DNA of 35,946 nucleotides from Clostridia bacterium (GCA_017517135.1 JAFXAK010000009.1:1-35946); one strand, 5' to 3'; positions 23,173 to 32,209 are shown, counted from the first letter of the stretch. Notes: generated from the sequence alone by a model not told the origin. Made by a program: numbers and translations.

Positions 23173-23484
23173 TTACTTTTTCAGCAGTCTGTTGATATTT
23201 CTGAGAGTAAGCTCGAGGTCTTCGCTGTTGAGTTGGGATATGCTGTCAATAACATCCTGTCTGAGCTTCGGATTCTCCGTTTTAGTGTCAAAAAATTCTA
23301 TGGGAGTTATTCCGAAATATTCGCAGATTGCGAAAAATTCAGTCATTGAGGGCAGAGTTTTGCCCGAGGAAATGTTGTTTATATAGCCTCTGCTGTGTCC
23401 GAGGTCGTAGCTCATTTTATATTCCGAAACACCCTTTTGCACCCTGAGCCTGCTTATTCTTTCGCGTACAAATTCTGAATACAT
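23173..23484 (-). CDS. Small XRE-family transcriptional regulator
   Basis: A 103-residue protein consisting of one helix-turn-helix of the XRE/Cro type (about 8-66: RISRLRVQKGVSEYKMSYDL, then SRGYINNISSGKTLPSMTEFF) and a short helical tail (LRQDVIDSISQLNSEDLELTLRNINRLLKK). This layout is common for stand-alone regulators of Clostridia. The frame extends upstream, but AAGGAG lies 8 bases before the ATG at 23484, which gives the start used. It diverges from the large LRR gene across 166 bases that hold several copies of an ATGTTA motif, so it may control that gene and itself. The stop lies 6 bases from the inverted-repeat element. Confidence 0.87.
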   Translation of the reverse strand: MYSEFVRERISRLRVQKGVSEYKMSYDLGHSRGYINNISSGKTLPSMTEFFAICEYFGITPIEFFDTKTENPKLRQDVIDSISQLNSEDLELTLRNINRLLKK

Positions 23485-23542
23485 ATCATCAACTCCTTTT
23501 ATTATAGAATAAAACATTATATTAAAAAAATAGCACTCTTAA

Positions 23543-23622
23543 AAATGTTACAAGTATTGACACGCACTTTATAAGATGTTATTATACATTTATAAAATGT
23601 TATACTCATATTTTTAACATTT
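23543..23622 (+). promoter_or_regulatory. LRR gene promoter with repeated ATGTTA operator-like motifs
   Basis: TTGACA (23557-23562), a 17-base spacer and TATTAT (23580-23585) form a near-consensus promoter. The octamer AAATGTTA or AGATGTTA occurs at 23543-23550, 23574-23581 and 23595-23602, with an inverted copy at 23615-23622. Start-to-start distances of 31 and 21 bases are about three and two helical turns, placing the sites on one face of the DNA. The second copy overlaps the -10 box. The divergent XRE protein is the obvious candidate to bind here. Confidence 0.6.
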
Positions 23623-23650
23623 TGAGAATTTATGAAAGAGGGCAGAATGT

Positions 23651-26515
23651 ATGAAGAAGAATTTTGCAAAAGTATTATCGGTATTTTTAGCGGTATTGAT
23701 GCTGATGTCATTTGTACCGATAACATCCTTTGCGGCAACAACAGTTGCAAACGGCACTTGCGGTGATAATCTCATATGGACGGTTGACGGAGAGGGTACG
23801 CTTACCATTTCAGGTACGGGAAATATGGATTCTTATCACACGGCTGAGCAACTACCTTGGTATTCTGTTTGTGAATCTATCCAGAAAGTAATTATTGAAG
23901 ACGGTGTTGAATACATTTCGGGAAGCATATTTTCCGGCTGTCTGTCATTGGTCAGCATTTCAATAGCCGGCTCGGTCTATTTTAACACCAGCGGAGCGTT
24001 TACCGGATGTCCGGCTTTGACTGAAATCAATGTGCTTGATGACAGTGGTGCATATCATTCCATTGACGGTGTGCTTTATGCAGATTATGCAAACGGGCAT
24101 AAATTGGTTTGTTATCCTGCAGGCAAACAGGCAAAACAATTTGTTGTTCCGGATTTTGTGACAGAGATTAGGATGCGTGCTTTTGAAGGCTGCACAGCGT
24201 TGGAAGAAGTTATTATTTCGGCTAATGTGAATTCGCTCGGTTCTTATGCATTCCGAAATTGCGCCTCTTTGTCTTCCGTTAAATTTGAGGAAAACAGCAA
24301 GTTGGCAGAAATCGGAGAGGCAGCTTTTGAAAATTGCACTAAGTTAGCAAAAATAGATATTCCTGATAATGTAACTTTTATATGGTGTAATTGTGTTGAT
24401 AACACTGCATATTATAATAATGAATCTAACTGGGTTAACGGTGTTTTGTATGTCGGTAATCATCTGCTCAGAGCAAAACCGGAAATTTCGGGTGCATATA
24501 CCGTGAAAGAGGGAACAAAATCCATAGCAATGTATGCGTTTTACGCTTGTCAGAATCTGACAGACATTTCAATCCCGGACAGTGTATTGAGCATAGGTGC
24601 TTATGCGTTTTATGGTACTGCCGTTTATAACAATGAGAAAAACTTGACAGACGGTTGCTTGTATATTGATAATCATCTGATAGCGTATTTATATCGTGAT
24701 GAACAGTTCTCCATAAAAGAGGGGACAAAATCTATTGCAATGGATGCACTTTATGCGCTTGAGGCAGAATCCGTTACAATTCCGAGCAGTGTAACCGGTA
24801 TTTCTCATGCAGCATTTGCTCATTCTACCATTTCTTCAGTTATTTTTGAAGAAAACAGTCAATTGACATATATTGGACAATTCGCGTTTAGCAATTGTAC
24901 TTCTTTGGCGCAACTCAATCTACCGGATAGTGTAAAGACAATTGATAAGAGCGCATTCTCAGAGTGTTCTTCGTTGACTTCCGTTTATATTCCGACCGGA
25001 GTAACAAAAATCGGCAGCGATGCATTTTCTGAGTGTACAGCTCTTTCCGCTGTTTATATTAAAGACATTGATGCGTGGTGTAATATTTATTTCCCTGATA
25101 TGTTATCCTCTCCGCTTACGGTTTGTTTAATGAATGGAGAAAATTCCCCTCTGTATTTGAATAATGAACCTATAACAGAAATAACTATTACATCTTCAAA
25201 AGGAAAAGAGATTAACGATTATGCACTTATGTATTGTTTTTCGTTGACAAATGTATCTATAAAATCGGGTATTAGACGCATTGGTAAATTTGCCTTTGGG
25301 GCTTGTACTTCGTTGACATCTGTTGAGATTCCGAAAGATGTAACCATTATTGATGATGATGCATTTAATTATTGTTTTTCGCTGACTGATGTATACTATA
25401 GCGGAACCGAAGATGATTGGGCTGCAATTTCTATCGGTATTAACAATGATTGCTTGCTGAATGCCACAATACACTTCAATTCTTCCGATGAAGAATGTAA
25501 GCATATCCCCGGTTCTTTTACCCAACCCGAAAGCTGTACTGTTAACGGCTATACTCTGGTTTTCTGTGAAATATGCGGTGAAACTCTGGAATATACTATC
25601 ATTGATGCGGCACACCAATGGGGCGAATATTCTGTAACCAAAGCTGCGACCTGCACAGCGACCGGAACGGAAACGCGTATCTGTGAAAGATGCGGTGAAG
25701 ATGAAAATCGAGAAATACCCGTAACCGACCATAATTTCAGCGATATATGGACTATTGACACCGATTCTACTTGTACGCAGGAAGGGGTGCAAACCCGTCA
25801 TTGCAAAAACTGCACGGAAACCACAGACGCAATGCCCGTGGCAAAGAAAGACCACTCATGGGGTGAATGGTATGTTGTTGTTGAGCCGACACTGACAAGC
25901 AAAGGCAGCAAGGAACGCAGCTGCACCGTATGCACCGCAACCGAAACGGAAACAATCCCGATGCTCGTAACTAAGGTGTTCACAGATGAAAAGACCGGTA
26001 TCACCGTGGAAACAAACAGGGCTGCTTACAACGGACAGGATATTACGGTCACTGTGGAAGAAGTTTTTGACGGCAGTCACTTTTTGGCACAGGCCTACGG
26101 TAAAATGCAGACATGGAATCTGAAAACATACATAAACGGCGAACAGGTGCAGCCCGAAGTCCCTGTTTATGTGCGTATTCCGTTACCGGAAGGTTTCAAT
26201 CCGAACAGGATATTCGTTTATCATGTTAATTCGCAGACAAAAGAGCTTGAAGTTTTGGATGCTCAAATCATTGATGGCTACATCTGTTTCACAACATCAT
26301 CATTCAGTTTATTTATCATTGTGGACGAAAGCAGTCTGATTGTACCGCCCGAAGATGACTCGAATAATTCGGATGTTCCCGATGAGCCTTTTGAAAGCTG
26401 TGACCACATTTGCCACAAGACAGGCTTTATGGGCTTTATCTGGAAAATAGTTCAGTTCTTCTGGAAGCTGTTTAATATGAACCCCGTATGTGAATGCGGA
26501 CTTGCACATTATTAA
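23651..26515 (+). CDS. Large secreted BspA-like LRR_5 protein with Cys-rich modules and Cys/His-aromatic C-terminal tail
   Basis: A 954-residue exported protein. Residues 1-29 are a signal peptide (KVLSVFLAVLMLMSFVPITSFAA). The next about 590 residues begin with a GTCGDNLIWTVDGEGTLTISG module, frequent at the start of such proteins, and continue with LRR_5 repeats (IPDNVTFI, IPDSVLSIGAYAFYG, LPDSVKTIDKSAFSECSSL, IPTGVTKIGSDAFSECTAL). From about residue 617 come four CxxC modules (FCEICGETLEY, ICERCGEDENREIPVTDHNF, HCKNCTETTDA, SCTVCTATETETIP), spaced by about 45 residues. A beta-rich domain follows (about 775-895), then a tail C-x3-CHK-x-GFMGFIWKIVQFFWKLF ending in CECGLAHY (917-954). GAGGG lies 7 bases before the ATG. 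Likely a surface adhesin or polymer-binding protein; the tail may retain it at the envelope, as no LPXTG is present. Confidence 0.9.
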   Translation: MKKNFAKVLSVFLAVLMLMSFVPITSFAATTVANGTCGDNLIWTVDGEGTLTISGTGNMDSYHTAEQLPWYSVCESIQKVIIEDGVEYISGSIFSGCLSLVSISIAGSVYFNTSGAFTGCPALTEINVLDDSGAYHSIDGVLYADYANGHKLVCYPAGKQAKQFVVPDFVTEIRMRAFEGCTALEEVIISANVNSLGSYAFRNCASLSSVKFEENSKLAEIGEAAFENCTKLAKIDIPDNVTFIWCNCVDNTAYYNNESNWVNGVLYVGNHLLRAKPEISGAYTVKEGTKSIAMYAFYACQNLTDISIPDSVLSIGAYAFYGTAVYNNEKNLTDGCLYIDNHLIAYLYRDEQFSIKEGTKSIAMDALYALEAESVTIPSSVTGISHAAFAHSTISSVIFEENSQLTYIGQFAFSNCTSLAQLNLPDSVKTIDKSAFSECSSLTSVYIPTGVTKIGSDAFSECTALSAVYIKDIDAWCNIYFPDMLSSPLTVCLMNGENSPLYLNNEPITEITITSSKGKEINDYALMYCFSLTNVSIKSGIRRIGKFAFGACTSLTSVEIPKDVTIIDDDAFNYCFSLTDVYYSGTEDDWAAISIGINNDCLLNATIHFNSSDEECKHIPGSFTQPESCTVNGYTLVFCEICGETLEYTIIDAAHQWGEYSVTKAATCTATGTETRICERCGEDENREIPVTDHNFSDIWTIDTDSTCTQEGVQTRHCKNCTETTDAMPVAKKDHSWGEWYVVVEPTLTSKGSKERSCTVCTATETETIPMLVTKVFTDEKTGITVETNRAAYNGQDITVTVEEVFDGSHFLAQAYGKMQTWNLKTYINGEQVQPEVPVYVRIPLPEGFNPNRIFVYHVNSQTKELEVLDAQIIDGYICFTTSSFSLFIIVDESSLIVPPEDDSNNSDVPDEPFESCDHICHKTGFMGFIWKIVQFFWKLFNMNPVCECGLAHY

Positions 26516-26532
26516 TATATTAAAAGCACAAG

Positions 26533-26572
26533 GAGCAGACGGAAAACCGCCTGCTCTTTGATTTTTCTGTGG
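26533..26572 (+). terminator. Terminator of the large LRR gene
   Basis: GAGCAG-A-CGG pairs with CCG-C-CTGCTC (one A-C mismatch) around an AAAA loop, followed by TTTGATTTTTC. It starts about 18 bases after the stop codon. Confidence 0.75.
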
Positions 26573-26608
26573 ATTAAATTATAAAAACAGTCCTTAATCA
26601 CACAAAAA

Positions 26609-26644
26609 TATATAAAAGTGTGATTAAAATCACACTTTTATATA
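26609..26644. promoter_or_regulatory. Perfect 16-bp palindrome upstream of the DUF4143 ATPase gene
   Basis: Perfect 16-bp arms (26609-26624 and 26629-26644) around a TAAA loop; the core half-site is AATCACAC, and a further direct copy of it lies just upstream (26596-26603). The three half-sites are next to, but not on top of, the ATPase promoter (26663-26690), as for an activator or a second-site repressor. It lacks a T tract long enough for a terminator. Confidence 0.6.
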
Positions 26645-26662
26645 AAATAATGTGAAAAGCTG

Positions 26663-26690
26663 TTGTATTTTTTTTGATTTGGCGTATAAT
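26663..26690 (+). promoter_or_regulatory. Promoter of the DUF4143 ATPase gene
   Basis: TTGTAT (26663-26668), a 16-base spacer and perfect TATAAT (26685-26690), 46 bases before the start codon. Confidence 0.55.
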
Positions 26691-26736
26691 AAAAATGTGC
26701 ATTTATACATTGCAGTCTTGAAAATAGCGGAAGGAT

Positions 26737-28083
26737 GTGTTTTTTACGGAACGGGTTATATTGGAAAAGCTTTTAGCGTGGAAGAATTCGCCGTATCGTA
26801 AGCCTTTGATTCTGAAGGGTGTCCGTCAGGTCGGCAAGACATGGATTCTTAAAGAATTCGGCAAGCGGTATTATGAAAATACTGCATATTTTAACTTTGA
26901 TGAAAATGAGGAATATAAGCAATTTTTTGAAACCACAAAGGATGTCAACCGAATTTTACAGAATCTTATGTTGGCGAGTTCTCAGAGGATTGTGCCTGAA
27001 AAGACGCTGATTATCTTTGATGAGGTGCAGGATTGTCCCAATGTTATCAACTCTATGAAGTATTTTTGCGAGAACACTCCCGAGTATCATATAGCCTGTG
27101 CAGGCTCTCTGTTGGGGATTGCTCTTGCTAAGCCGTCCTCATTTCCCGTAGGTAAGGTTAATTTTATGCAGATTGATCCTATGACCTTTGAGGAATTCCT
27201 GCTTGCAAACGGGGACGGTAATCTGTTGAACTTTCTCCGCGAGTGGGATTTGCTTGAGCCGATTCCGGATGCTTTCTTTAATCCTCTGTATGAAAAATTA
27301 AAGATGTATTATGTTACGGGCGGTATGCCCGAGGCAGTGCTTATGTGGACTCAGGCGCGAGATGTTTCTGCTGTGCAGGAGGCTCTGGTAGATATCACAG
27401 GTGCTTATGAGCGTGATTTTGCAAAGCATCCCGATGTAAGCGAATTTCCGAAAATCTCTATGCTGTGGAAGTCAGTACCCTCTCAGCTTGCCAGAGAAAA
27501 TAAGAAGTTTATATATAAGGCTGTTAAAGAAGGGGCAAGAGCAAGGGAGTATGAGGATGCTTTGCAATGGCTTGTTGATGCCCGCTTAGTGCATAAGATT
27601 TACCGCAGCACTGCTCCCGGTCTTCCCGTAGCTGCTTATGATGATTTGTCTGCATTCAAGCTTTATCTTGTTGATGTCGGACTTCTTCGCCGTCTGGCAC
27701 AGCTTGCTCCTACGGCATTCGGTGAGGGCAACCGTCTGTTTACCGAATTCAAGGGTGCACTGACCGAAAATTTTGTTTTACAGACGCTTCTTACACAGTT
27801 TGAGGTAGTTCCCCGTTATTGGTCACAGAATAATCCCCCCTATGAGGTGGATTTTATGATACAGCGTGAGAATGATATTTTCCCTGTAGAGGTAAAATCA
27901 GAAGCAAACACGGCAAGCAAGAGTCTGAAAAAATTCAAAGAACTTTTCCCTGATAAGGTAAAGCTGCGTGTCCGTTTTTCCCTTGACAACCTTAAGCTTG
28001 ACGGTGATGTGCTGAATATTCCGTTGTTTATGGCAGATGAAGCAGATAGGTTGATAGGACTTGCATTGAAAAAACTGTCATAA
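26737..28083 (+). CDS. AAA ATPase with C-terminal DUF4143 nuclease-like domain
   Basis: A 448-residue protein of the AAA_14 (PF13173) plus DUF4143 (PF13635) group. Walker A is GVRQVGKT (28-35), Walker B LIIFDE (91-96), and the sensor strand is CAGSLLG. The typical PMTFEEFL follows the ATPase core. The C-terminal domain has YEVDF (369-373) and PVEVKS (383-388), that is D372 and E385-x-K387 of a PD-(D/E)xK nuclease-like fold. It starts at a GTG: the frame and the family's usual beginning (ERVILEKLLAWK...RKPLILKGVRQVGKTW) agree, although AAGG is unusually close to it. It is a single-gene unit with its own promoter, an upstream palindrome and a terminator. These proteins are widespread in gut anaerobes; no function has been firmly shown. 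Confidence 0.9.
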   Translation: MFFTERVILEKLLAWKNSPYRKPLILKGVRQVGKTWILKEFGKRYYENTAYFNFDENEEYKQFFETTKDVNRILQNLMLASSQRIVPEKTLIIFDEVQDCPNVINSMKYFCENTPEYHIACAGSLLGIALAKPSSFPVGKVNFMQIDPMTFEEFLLANGDGNLLNFLREWDLLEPIPDAFFNPLYEKLKMYYVTGGMPEAVLMWTQARDVSAVQEALVDITGAYERDFAKHPDVSEFPKISMLWKSVPSQLARENKKFIYKAVKEGARAREYEDALQWLVDARLVHKIYRSTAPGLPVAAYDDLSAFKLYLVDVGLLRRLAQLAPTAFGEGNRLFTEFKGALTENFVLQTLLTQFEVVPRYWSQNNPPYEVDFMIQRENDIFPVEVKSEANTASKSLKKFKELFPDKVKLRVRFSLDNLKLDGDVLNIPLFMADEADRLIGLALKKLS

Positions 28084-28131
28084 TGCCGATTTGCGAAAGA
28101 ATATATCACAGAAAGACAATACAAAAAACTT

Positions 28132-28162
28132 AAGGCACCCGCCGTTTGTTGGCGGGTGCCTT
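28132..28162. terminator. Bidirectional terminator between the ATPase and GH92 genes
   Basis: A perfect 12-bp GC-rich stem (28132-28143 with 28151-28162) with a 7-base loop stands between two convergent genes. The minus-strand side is followed by AAGTTTTTTG, the plus-strand side only by GTTATATG, so it should be stronger for the GH92 operon. Confidence 0.75.
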
Positions 28163-28181
28163 GTTATATGCTTTATTAAAA

Positions 28182-30452
28182 TCAGTTATTGGGGGTGCTG
28201 CTCATTGTGAATACCATCTCACCGCCTGCCATAAGCCGGTCGTGGGTTACATATACACCGTCGAGCTTTTCACCGTTGAGTGTTACGCTTTCAACATAGA
28301 TATTTTCCTCACTCTGGTTGAGTGCTGTGATTTTAAGAACATTGCCGTTGGAGAGTGTAACCTCGGCTGCGTCAACATTGGGGGAGCCTATCCAGTAGTT
28401 GGTTGTTCCTGCAAGGGGATAGAAGCCGATTGCGGAGAATACATACCAGGCACTCAAGGAGCCGCCGTCGTCGTTACCGTCAAGACCGTTTACATCTGTG
28501 CTGAAACGGTTTTCGAGTGTCCAGCGTACCCACTTCTGTGTAAGGTCGCTTCTTGAAGCGTTGGAGAACAGGTATGCTGTGTGCAGGTCGTGCTGATTGC
28601 CGAGCCAGTAGCCGCTGCCGGGATCAATAGCTGCTCTTGTGAGAGAAGCATCCTCCATAAAGTCTTCAAGCTCGCTTACGAAATATTCTTCACTTCCGAA
28701 AAGCTCAATCATACCCTCGATATCGTGTGTTGCACTCCAGCGCCACTGTCTTGCGCTGCCCTCACAGTAAGCGGAGGCAAATTTCTTTATCATAACCATA
28801 TCGTAAAATGTATTCATTGAGGGGTTGAAGTTCCAGGTGAAGGAGCCGTCTGAGTTTCTTGCACGGAAATACTTTGTGTCTGTATCAAATACATTCTTAT
28901 AATATGCAGCCTTTGAGGAATACTTTTCGTAGTCCTCTTCGTAGCCTAAAGCCTGTGCAAGGGATGCTATTGCGGCATCCTCCCAGGAATATTCGATTGT
29001 ACGGCTGACGGATTCGTCGTCGGGAGCCTTGTCTTCGGGGATGTAGCCGTACTGATTGTAAAGCTCCAGATGGTCTCTGTTTTCTCTGTTTGTTGCATTC
29101 TCAGAGGAGTGCTTCATATATTCATATGCTGTCTGTACATCGAAATCAGTTATGCCCTTGAGGTAGCTTTCTGTGATAAGGATGTTTGTGGGGCTGCCGA
29201 GCATTGAGCCTGTGTAGCCCGCACCCATTGCCCAACGGGGGATAACACCGTCACCCTGATTTGCCATTTCAACAAGGCTGTTGAGTGTGTCGAGCTGGAT
29301 ATCCTGAGCTATGAGTGAATACAGGGGATGTGTTGTTCTTACAGTATCCCAGAGAGAAAGGTCGCTTCTGTAGGTAAAGCCCTCAGCTGTGTGTACCTTC
29401 TTGTCAAAGCCGAGATATTCACCGTTTACATCGGTGTAGTTTGAGGGCATTATCATATTGTGATAGAGAGCTGTGTAGTAAATAATCTTGATATCTTCGT
29501 CTTCAGTTTCAATTCTGATGCTTGAAAGTCTTTCGTCCCAATCCTTGACTGTGTTAGCTCTTACTGTGTCAAAGTCAAGTCCCTTTGCTTCTGCTTCGTA
29601 ATTGAGCATTGCATTTTCTATGCTTACAAAGCTCATTGCAACAGTAAGCTCAACGCTTTCACCGTCAAGAGCACCGAAATTAAGGTCGATACCGCAGTCG
29701 CTCTCGCCGTTGTCTGTGATTTCAGCGGAAACGATATCCTTGTTTGCAACTGCAACAAAGTATACGGGAAGACCGTCGCTTCTGCCTGAGAACTGCGCAT
29801 CAAGAACGCATTTGCCCGAGATAATACCGGTTTCTTCATCATAATATACAGCCGCACCGTAGGAGTTATAGCCCGCTGCAACCGAGGAAGCATCAAGATA
29901 AAGTCTTGCATCCTCACTACCTGAGAAGGTATAACGCTGAATGCCTGTGTGTACGGTTGCCGTCATTTCAGCAAGGCAGTTTGCTGTGGGAAGATATACT
30001 GCATAGTAGCCTGCAGATGCTCTTTCGTTTTCGTGTGAATAGGGCAGAGCCGCTTTGGAGTTGTTGCCGTATATGGGAGTTACTCTGAAGCAGCCGTAAT
30101 CCTCAGCACCCGTACCCGAAAGTCTTGACATACTGAAGCCTGTGATGTGTCCCTGCTCGTAGTAGTAACCCGAGGTGTTCATTTTTGTGATGTAGATACC
30201 GCCTATAAAGGATGTGTCGGCACCGAGACGCACCGTTCCGAAGGGAGCAGTTGCGGCGGGGCTTAACATACCGCAGGTCCAGGGAGTGCCGCCCGTTCCG
30301 ATAAAGGGATCAACATACTGAGTGTATTCGCCTAAGGGGTATTCCTTCATTTCAATGTCGTTGGTGTAGGGCATACCTGTGAAAAGACAGGTAAACATCA
30401 TTTCAAAGGATAAAAATACCGATACAATAATTCTGATAAAGGGCCAGAGCAT
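28182..30452 (-). CDS. GH92-family alpha-mannosidase-like enzyme
   Basis: A 756-residue protein of glycoside hydrolase family 92, calcium-dependent exo-alpha-mannosidases that trim N-glycans and mannans. The N-terminal beta-sandwich starts with YTQYVDPFIGTGG (43-55) and holds GHITGFSMSRLSGTGAEDYG. The barrel domain includes LWDTVRTTHPLYSL, WAMGAGYTGSMLG and, near 659-679, GNDDGGSLSAWYVFSAIGFY, which corresponds to the base-bearing GNEDxGQMSAWYVFSALGFYP of known members. The aspartate is kept but Q-M is replaced by S-L, so linkage preference may differ. A hydrophobic N-terminus (IRIIVSVFLSFEMMFTCLF) is a signal peptide or anchor. AAGGAG lies 8 bases before the ATG. It follows the beta-helix gene by 28 bases, in one operon. 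Confidence 0.9.
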   Translation of the reverse strand: MLWPFIRIIVSVFLSFEMMFTCLFTGMPYTNDIEMKEYPLGEYTQYVDPFIGTGGTPWTCGMLSPAATAPFGTVRLGADTSFIGGIYITKMNTSGYYYEQGHITGFSMSRLSGTGAEDYGCFRVTPIYGNNSKAALPYSHENERASAGYYAVYLPTANCLAEMTATVHTGIQRYTFSGSEDARLYLDASSVAAGYNSYGAAVYYDEETGIISGKCVLDAQFSGRSDGLPVYFVAVANKDIVSAEITDNGESDCGIDLNFGALDGESVELTVAMSFVSIENAMLNYEAEAKGLDFDTVRANTVKDWDERLSSIRIETEDEDIKIIYYTALYHNMIMPSNYTDVNGEYLGFDKKVHTAEGFTYRSDLSLWDTVRTTHPLYSLIAQDIQLDTLNSLVEMANQGDGVIPRWAMGAGYTGSMLGSPTNILITESYLKGITDFDVQTAYEYMKHSSENATNRENRDHLELYNQYGYIPEDKAPDDESVSRTIEYSWEDAAIASLAQALGYEEDYEKYSSKAAYYKNVFDTDTKYFRARNSDGSFTWNFNPSMNTFYDMVMIKKFASAYCEGSARQWRWSATHDIEGMIELFGSEEYFVSELEDFMEDASLTRAAIDPGSGYWLGNQHDLHTAYLFSNASRSDLTQKWVRWTLENRFSTDVNGLDGNDDGGSLSAWYVFSAIGFYPLAGTTNYWIGSPNVDAAEVTLSNGNVLKITALNQSEENIYVESVTLNGEKLDGVYVTHDRLMAGGEMVFTMSSTPNN

Positions 30453-30480
30453 AATAAAATCTCCTTTTCTTTTGATTTAA

Positions 30481-32139
30481 TTAGATATCTTCTATTAATT
30501 CTTTGATTTCCTGAACAAGAATCTTGAAAACACATTCAACGAATTTTGCAAGTCTTATAAAAATGTTTTCATTTTCCGAATCAACTGAATTTTCGGTAGC
30601 CGCAACGCCTGTACCGCCGTAGCAGCCGATGTTGCTGCTTGTGATTTCGTTGCCGAAAATGTCGAGTGTAAGACCGTCTTCAACCTTTGTTCCCGCACCT
30701 ATAAGCGAGGAGCCTTCAACTAATTCGTATGCTGTGAGAGCATCTGTACCGCCTGCAAAGTTGGGAAGAATGTTCTTTGATAGAGCATCAACAACGGGAT
30801 TTATTGTGTTGTAGTAGCAGTTGTTTTCATAGGTATTGTTTGCGGAAAGCTCTTCCGTGAGATTATAGAGGATTATGCAGCCGTCCTCGGGAATGATTAT
30901 ATTGTTTGCAACAAAGCTGTTTGTGAGATGACGCATATGGAAGTCTGCACAGTTGATGATTGTGTTGTTATAGAAATTAAGTCCGTTTTCACCGTTGCCC
31001 GAAGCAATAGCACTTCTGCCGCCGTTATCGTTTACGGAAAGACAGTATCTTACGGTGTTGTTCTGCTGAGGAGTGTCGTCCTTTGCGTTGTTACACATAA
31101 ATCTCATATTATCGTGAGAATAGATGTACTGATATGTGCAGTTATGTGTGTGTGAGTCAAAGTCAACAGCCATACCGTCACCGTAGTTCTTCTGACCTGC
31201 GATTTCGCAGTACTGAATTGTGCTGTTAACGCTTCCCCAATACCACATAGCTGCTGTGAAATACTGAATTTCACCGTTTTCGTCAAGACCTACACCCTGA
31301 CAGGTATCAATAGCACGGCAGTTTGTGACTAAAGCACCGTCACATATACCGATGATAACAGCCTCTGCATCCATATCGTGGAAATAGCAGTCGGAGATAA
31401 GAAGACCTGTGTTGTATACGGGATCGATTTTATCGGGTGTACACCAGGGATTCTGTTCGTCGTTCCAGGAGCCCCATATCATAAAGCCGTTTGCACAGTC
31501 ATAAACCTCGCAGTTTGTGATTGTGAGGTCATTTACCGCATATCTTGAATGCGCGGGAAGCCCCTTTACCATAACTGCGGCTCTTGCAGGTGCCGCACCG
31601 TTTGACTGGTCATCTCTGTTGTTTACAGTACCGTTGGGCATACCGTGGAAATATACATTGTCTATTGTGATACCCACGGATTCCTTGTTTATTGTGTCAA
31701 TCCATATACCGCCGCCGTTGGGAGCTACCATTTCGAGGTCGGATATTGTGATGTAGGAGCAGTCTATGAGAGTGAGCACCTCGTCGTGAGCCTCGGTGGT
31801 AAGAACAGGTCTCTGTCCTTCACCGTAGGAGGAGATAACAAAGGGATGCTCTTCAGTACCGCAAAGACCTTCGAGAGTTACATTGAAATCGTATGTACCG
31901 CCGCACCTGAACAGCACGCTCACACCCGCATCAAGGACAACTCCCTCATTCGCAAAGCCCCCGAGGTCCTTCCACGCTTCGTCGGGACTTGTACCCGAAT
32001 TCGAGTTGTCACCGTTTTCGGCATCAAGGTAGTATGTTATGTCGCTGAGAGCGGTAACCTCAATCACAGCAAAAGGAAGCACCGTGATAACAAGTAAAGC
32101 CGAGAGTAAAATACATAATGCTTTTTTTACAGTATTCAT
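30481..32139 (-). CDS. Secreted right-handed beta-helix (pectate-lyase-like) protein
   Basis: A 552-residue exported protein. The frame is open 17 codons further, but AAAGGAGG lies 7 bases before the ATG at 32139, followed by a proper signal peptide (NTVKKALCILLSALLVITVLPFAVIEVTA). The mature start YYLDAENGDNSNSGTSPDEAWKDL is the common first coil of Clostridial beta-helix glycan enzymes. About 350 residues of beta-helix coils follow, with repeated short motifs such as SYITISDLEM, NDLTITNCEVYDC, LLISDCYFHDM, ALVTNCRAIDT and NNTIINCADF. No catalytic set can be assigned, so lyase, hydrolase or plain binding are all possible. The C-terminus ends in an amphipathic hydrophobic helix (FIRLAKFVECVFKILVQEI). 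It is the first gene of an operon with GH92, which suggests joint attack on a mannose-containing glycan. Confidence 0.85.
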   Translation of the reverse strand: MNTVKKALCILLSALLVITVLPFAVIEVTALSDITYYLDAENGDNSNSGTSPDEAWKDLGGFANEGVVLDAGVSVLFRCGGTYDFNVTLEGLCGTEEHPFVISSYGEGQRPVLTTEAHDEVLTLIDCSYITISDLEMVAPNGGGIWIDTINKESVGITIDNVYFHGMPNGTVNNRDDQSNGAAPARAAVMVKGLPAHSRYAVNDLTITNCEVYDCANGFMIWGSWNDEQNPWCTPDKIDPVYNTGLLISDCYFHDMDAEAVIIGICDGALVTNCRAIDTCQGVGLDENGEIQYFTAAMWYWGSVNSTIQYCEIAGQKNYGDGMAVDFDSHTHNCTYQYIYSHDNMRFMCNNAKDDTPQQNNTVRYCLSVNDNGGRSAIASGNGENGLNFYNNTIINCADFHMRHLTNSFVANNIIIPEDGCIILYNLTEELSANNTYENNCYYNTINPVVDALSKNILPNFAGGTDALTAYELVEGSSLIGAGTKVEDGLTLDIFGNEITSSNIGCYGGTGVAATENSVDSENENIFIRLAKFVECVFKILVQEIKELIEDI

Positions 32140-32166
32140 AAAATACCTCCTTTGAAAGGGAAAATT

Positions 32167-32209
32167 CCCCTTATAAATGAATTCTATCATTTATAAAGGG
32201 AATAATCAA
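32167..32209 (-). promoter_or_regulatory. Promoter with palindromic operator for the beta-helix/GH92 operon
   Basis: On the minus strand TTGATT (32204-32209), a 17-base spacer and TAGAAT (32181-32186) form the promoter. Inverted repeats CCCCTTATAAATGA (32167-32180) and its complement (32187-32200; 13 of 14 matching) flank the -10 box exactly, leaving only it as the loop. This fits repressor control, perhaps substrate dependent. Confidence 0.65.

Noticed and set aside
23543-23622. CRISPR-like array at the ATGTTA repeats
   Set aside because: The repeats are only 8 bases long, unevenly spaced and overlap a promoter; no cas genes are present.
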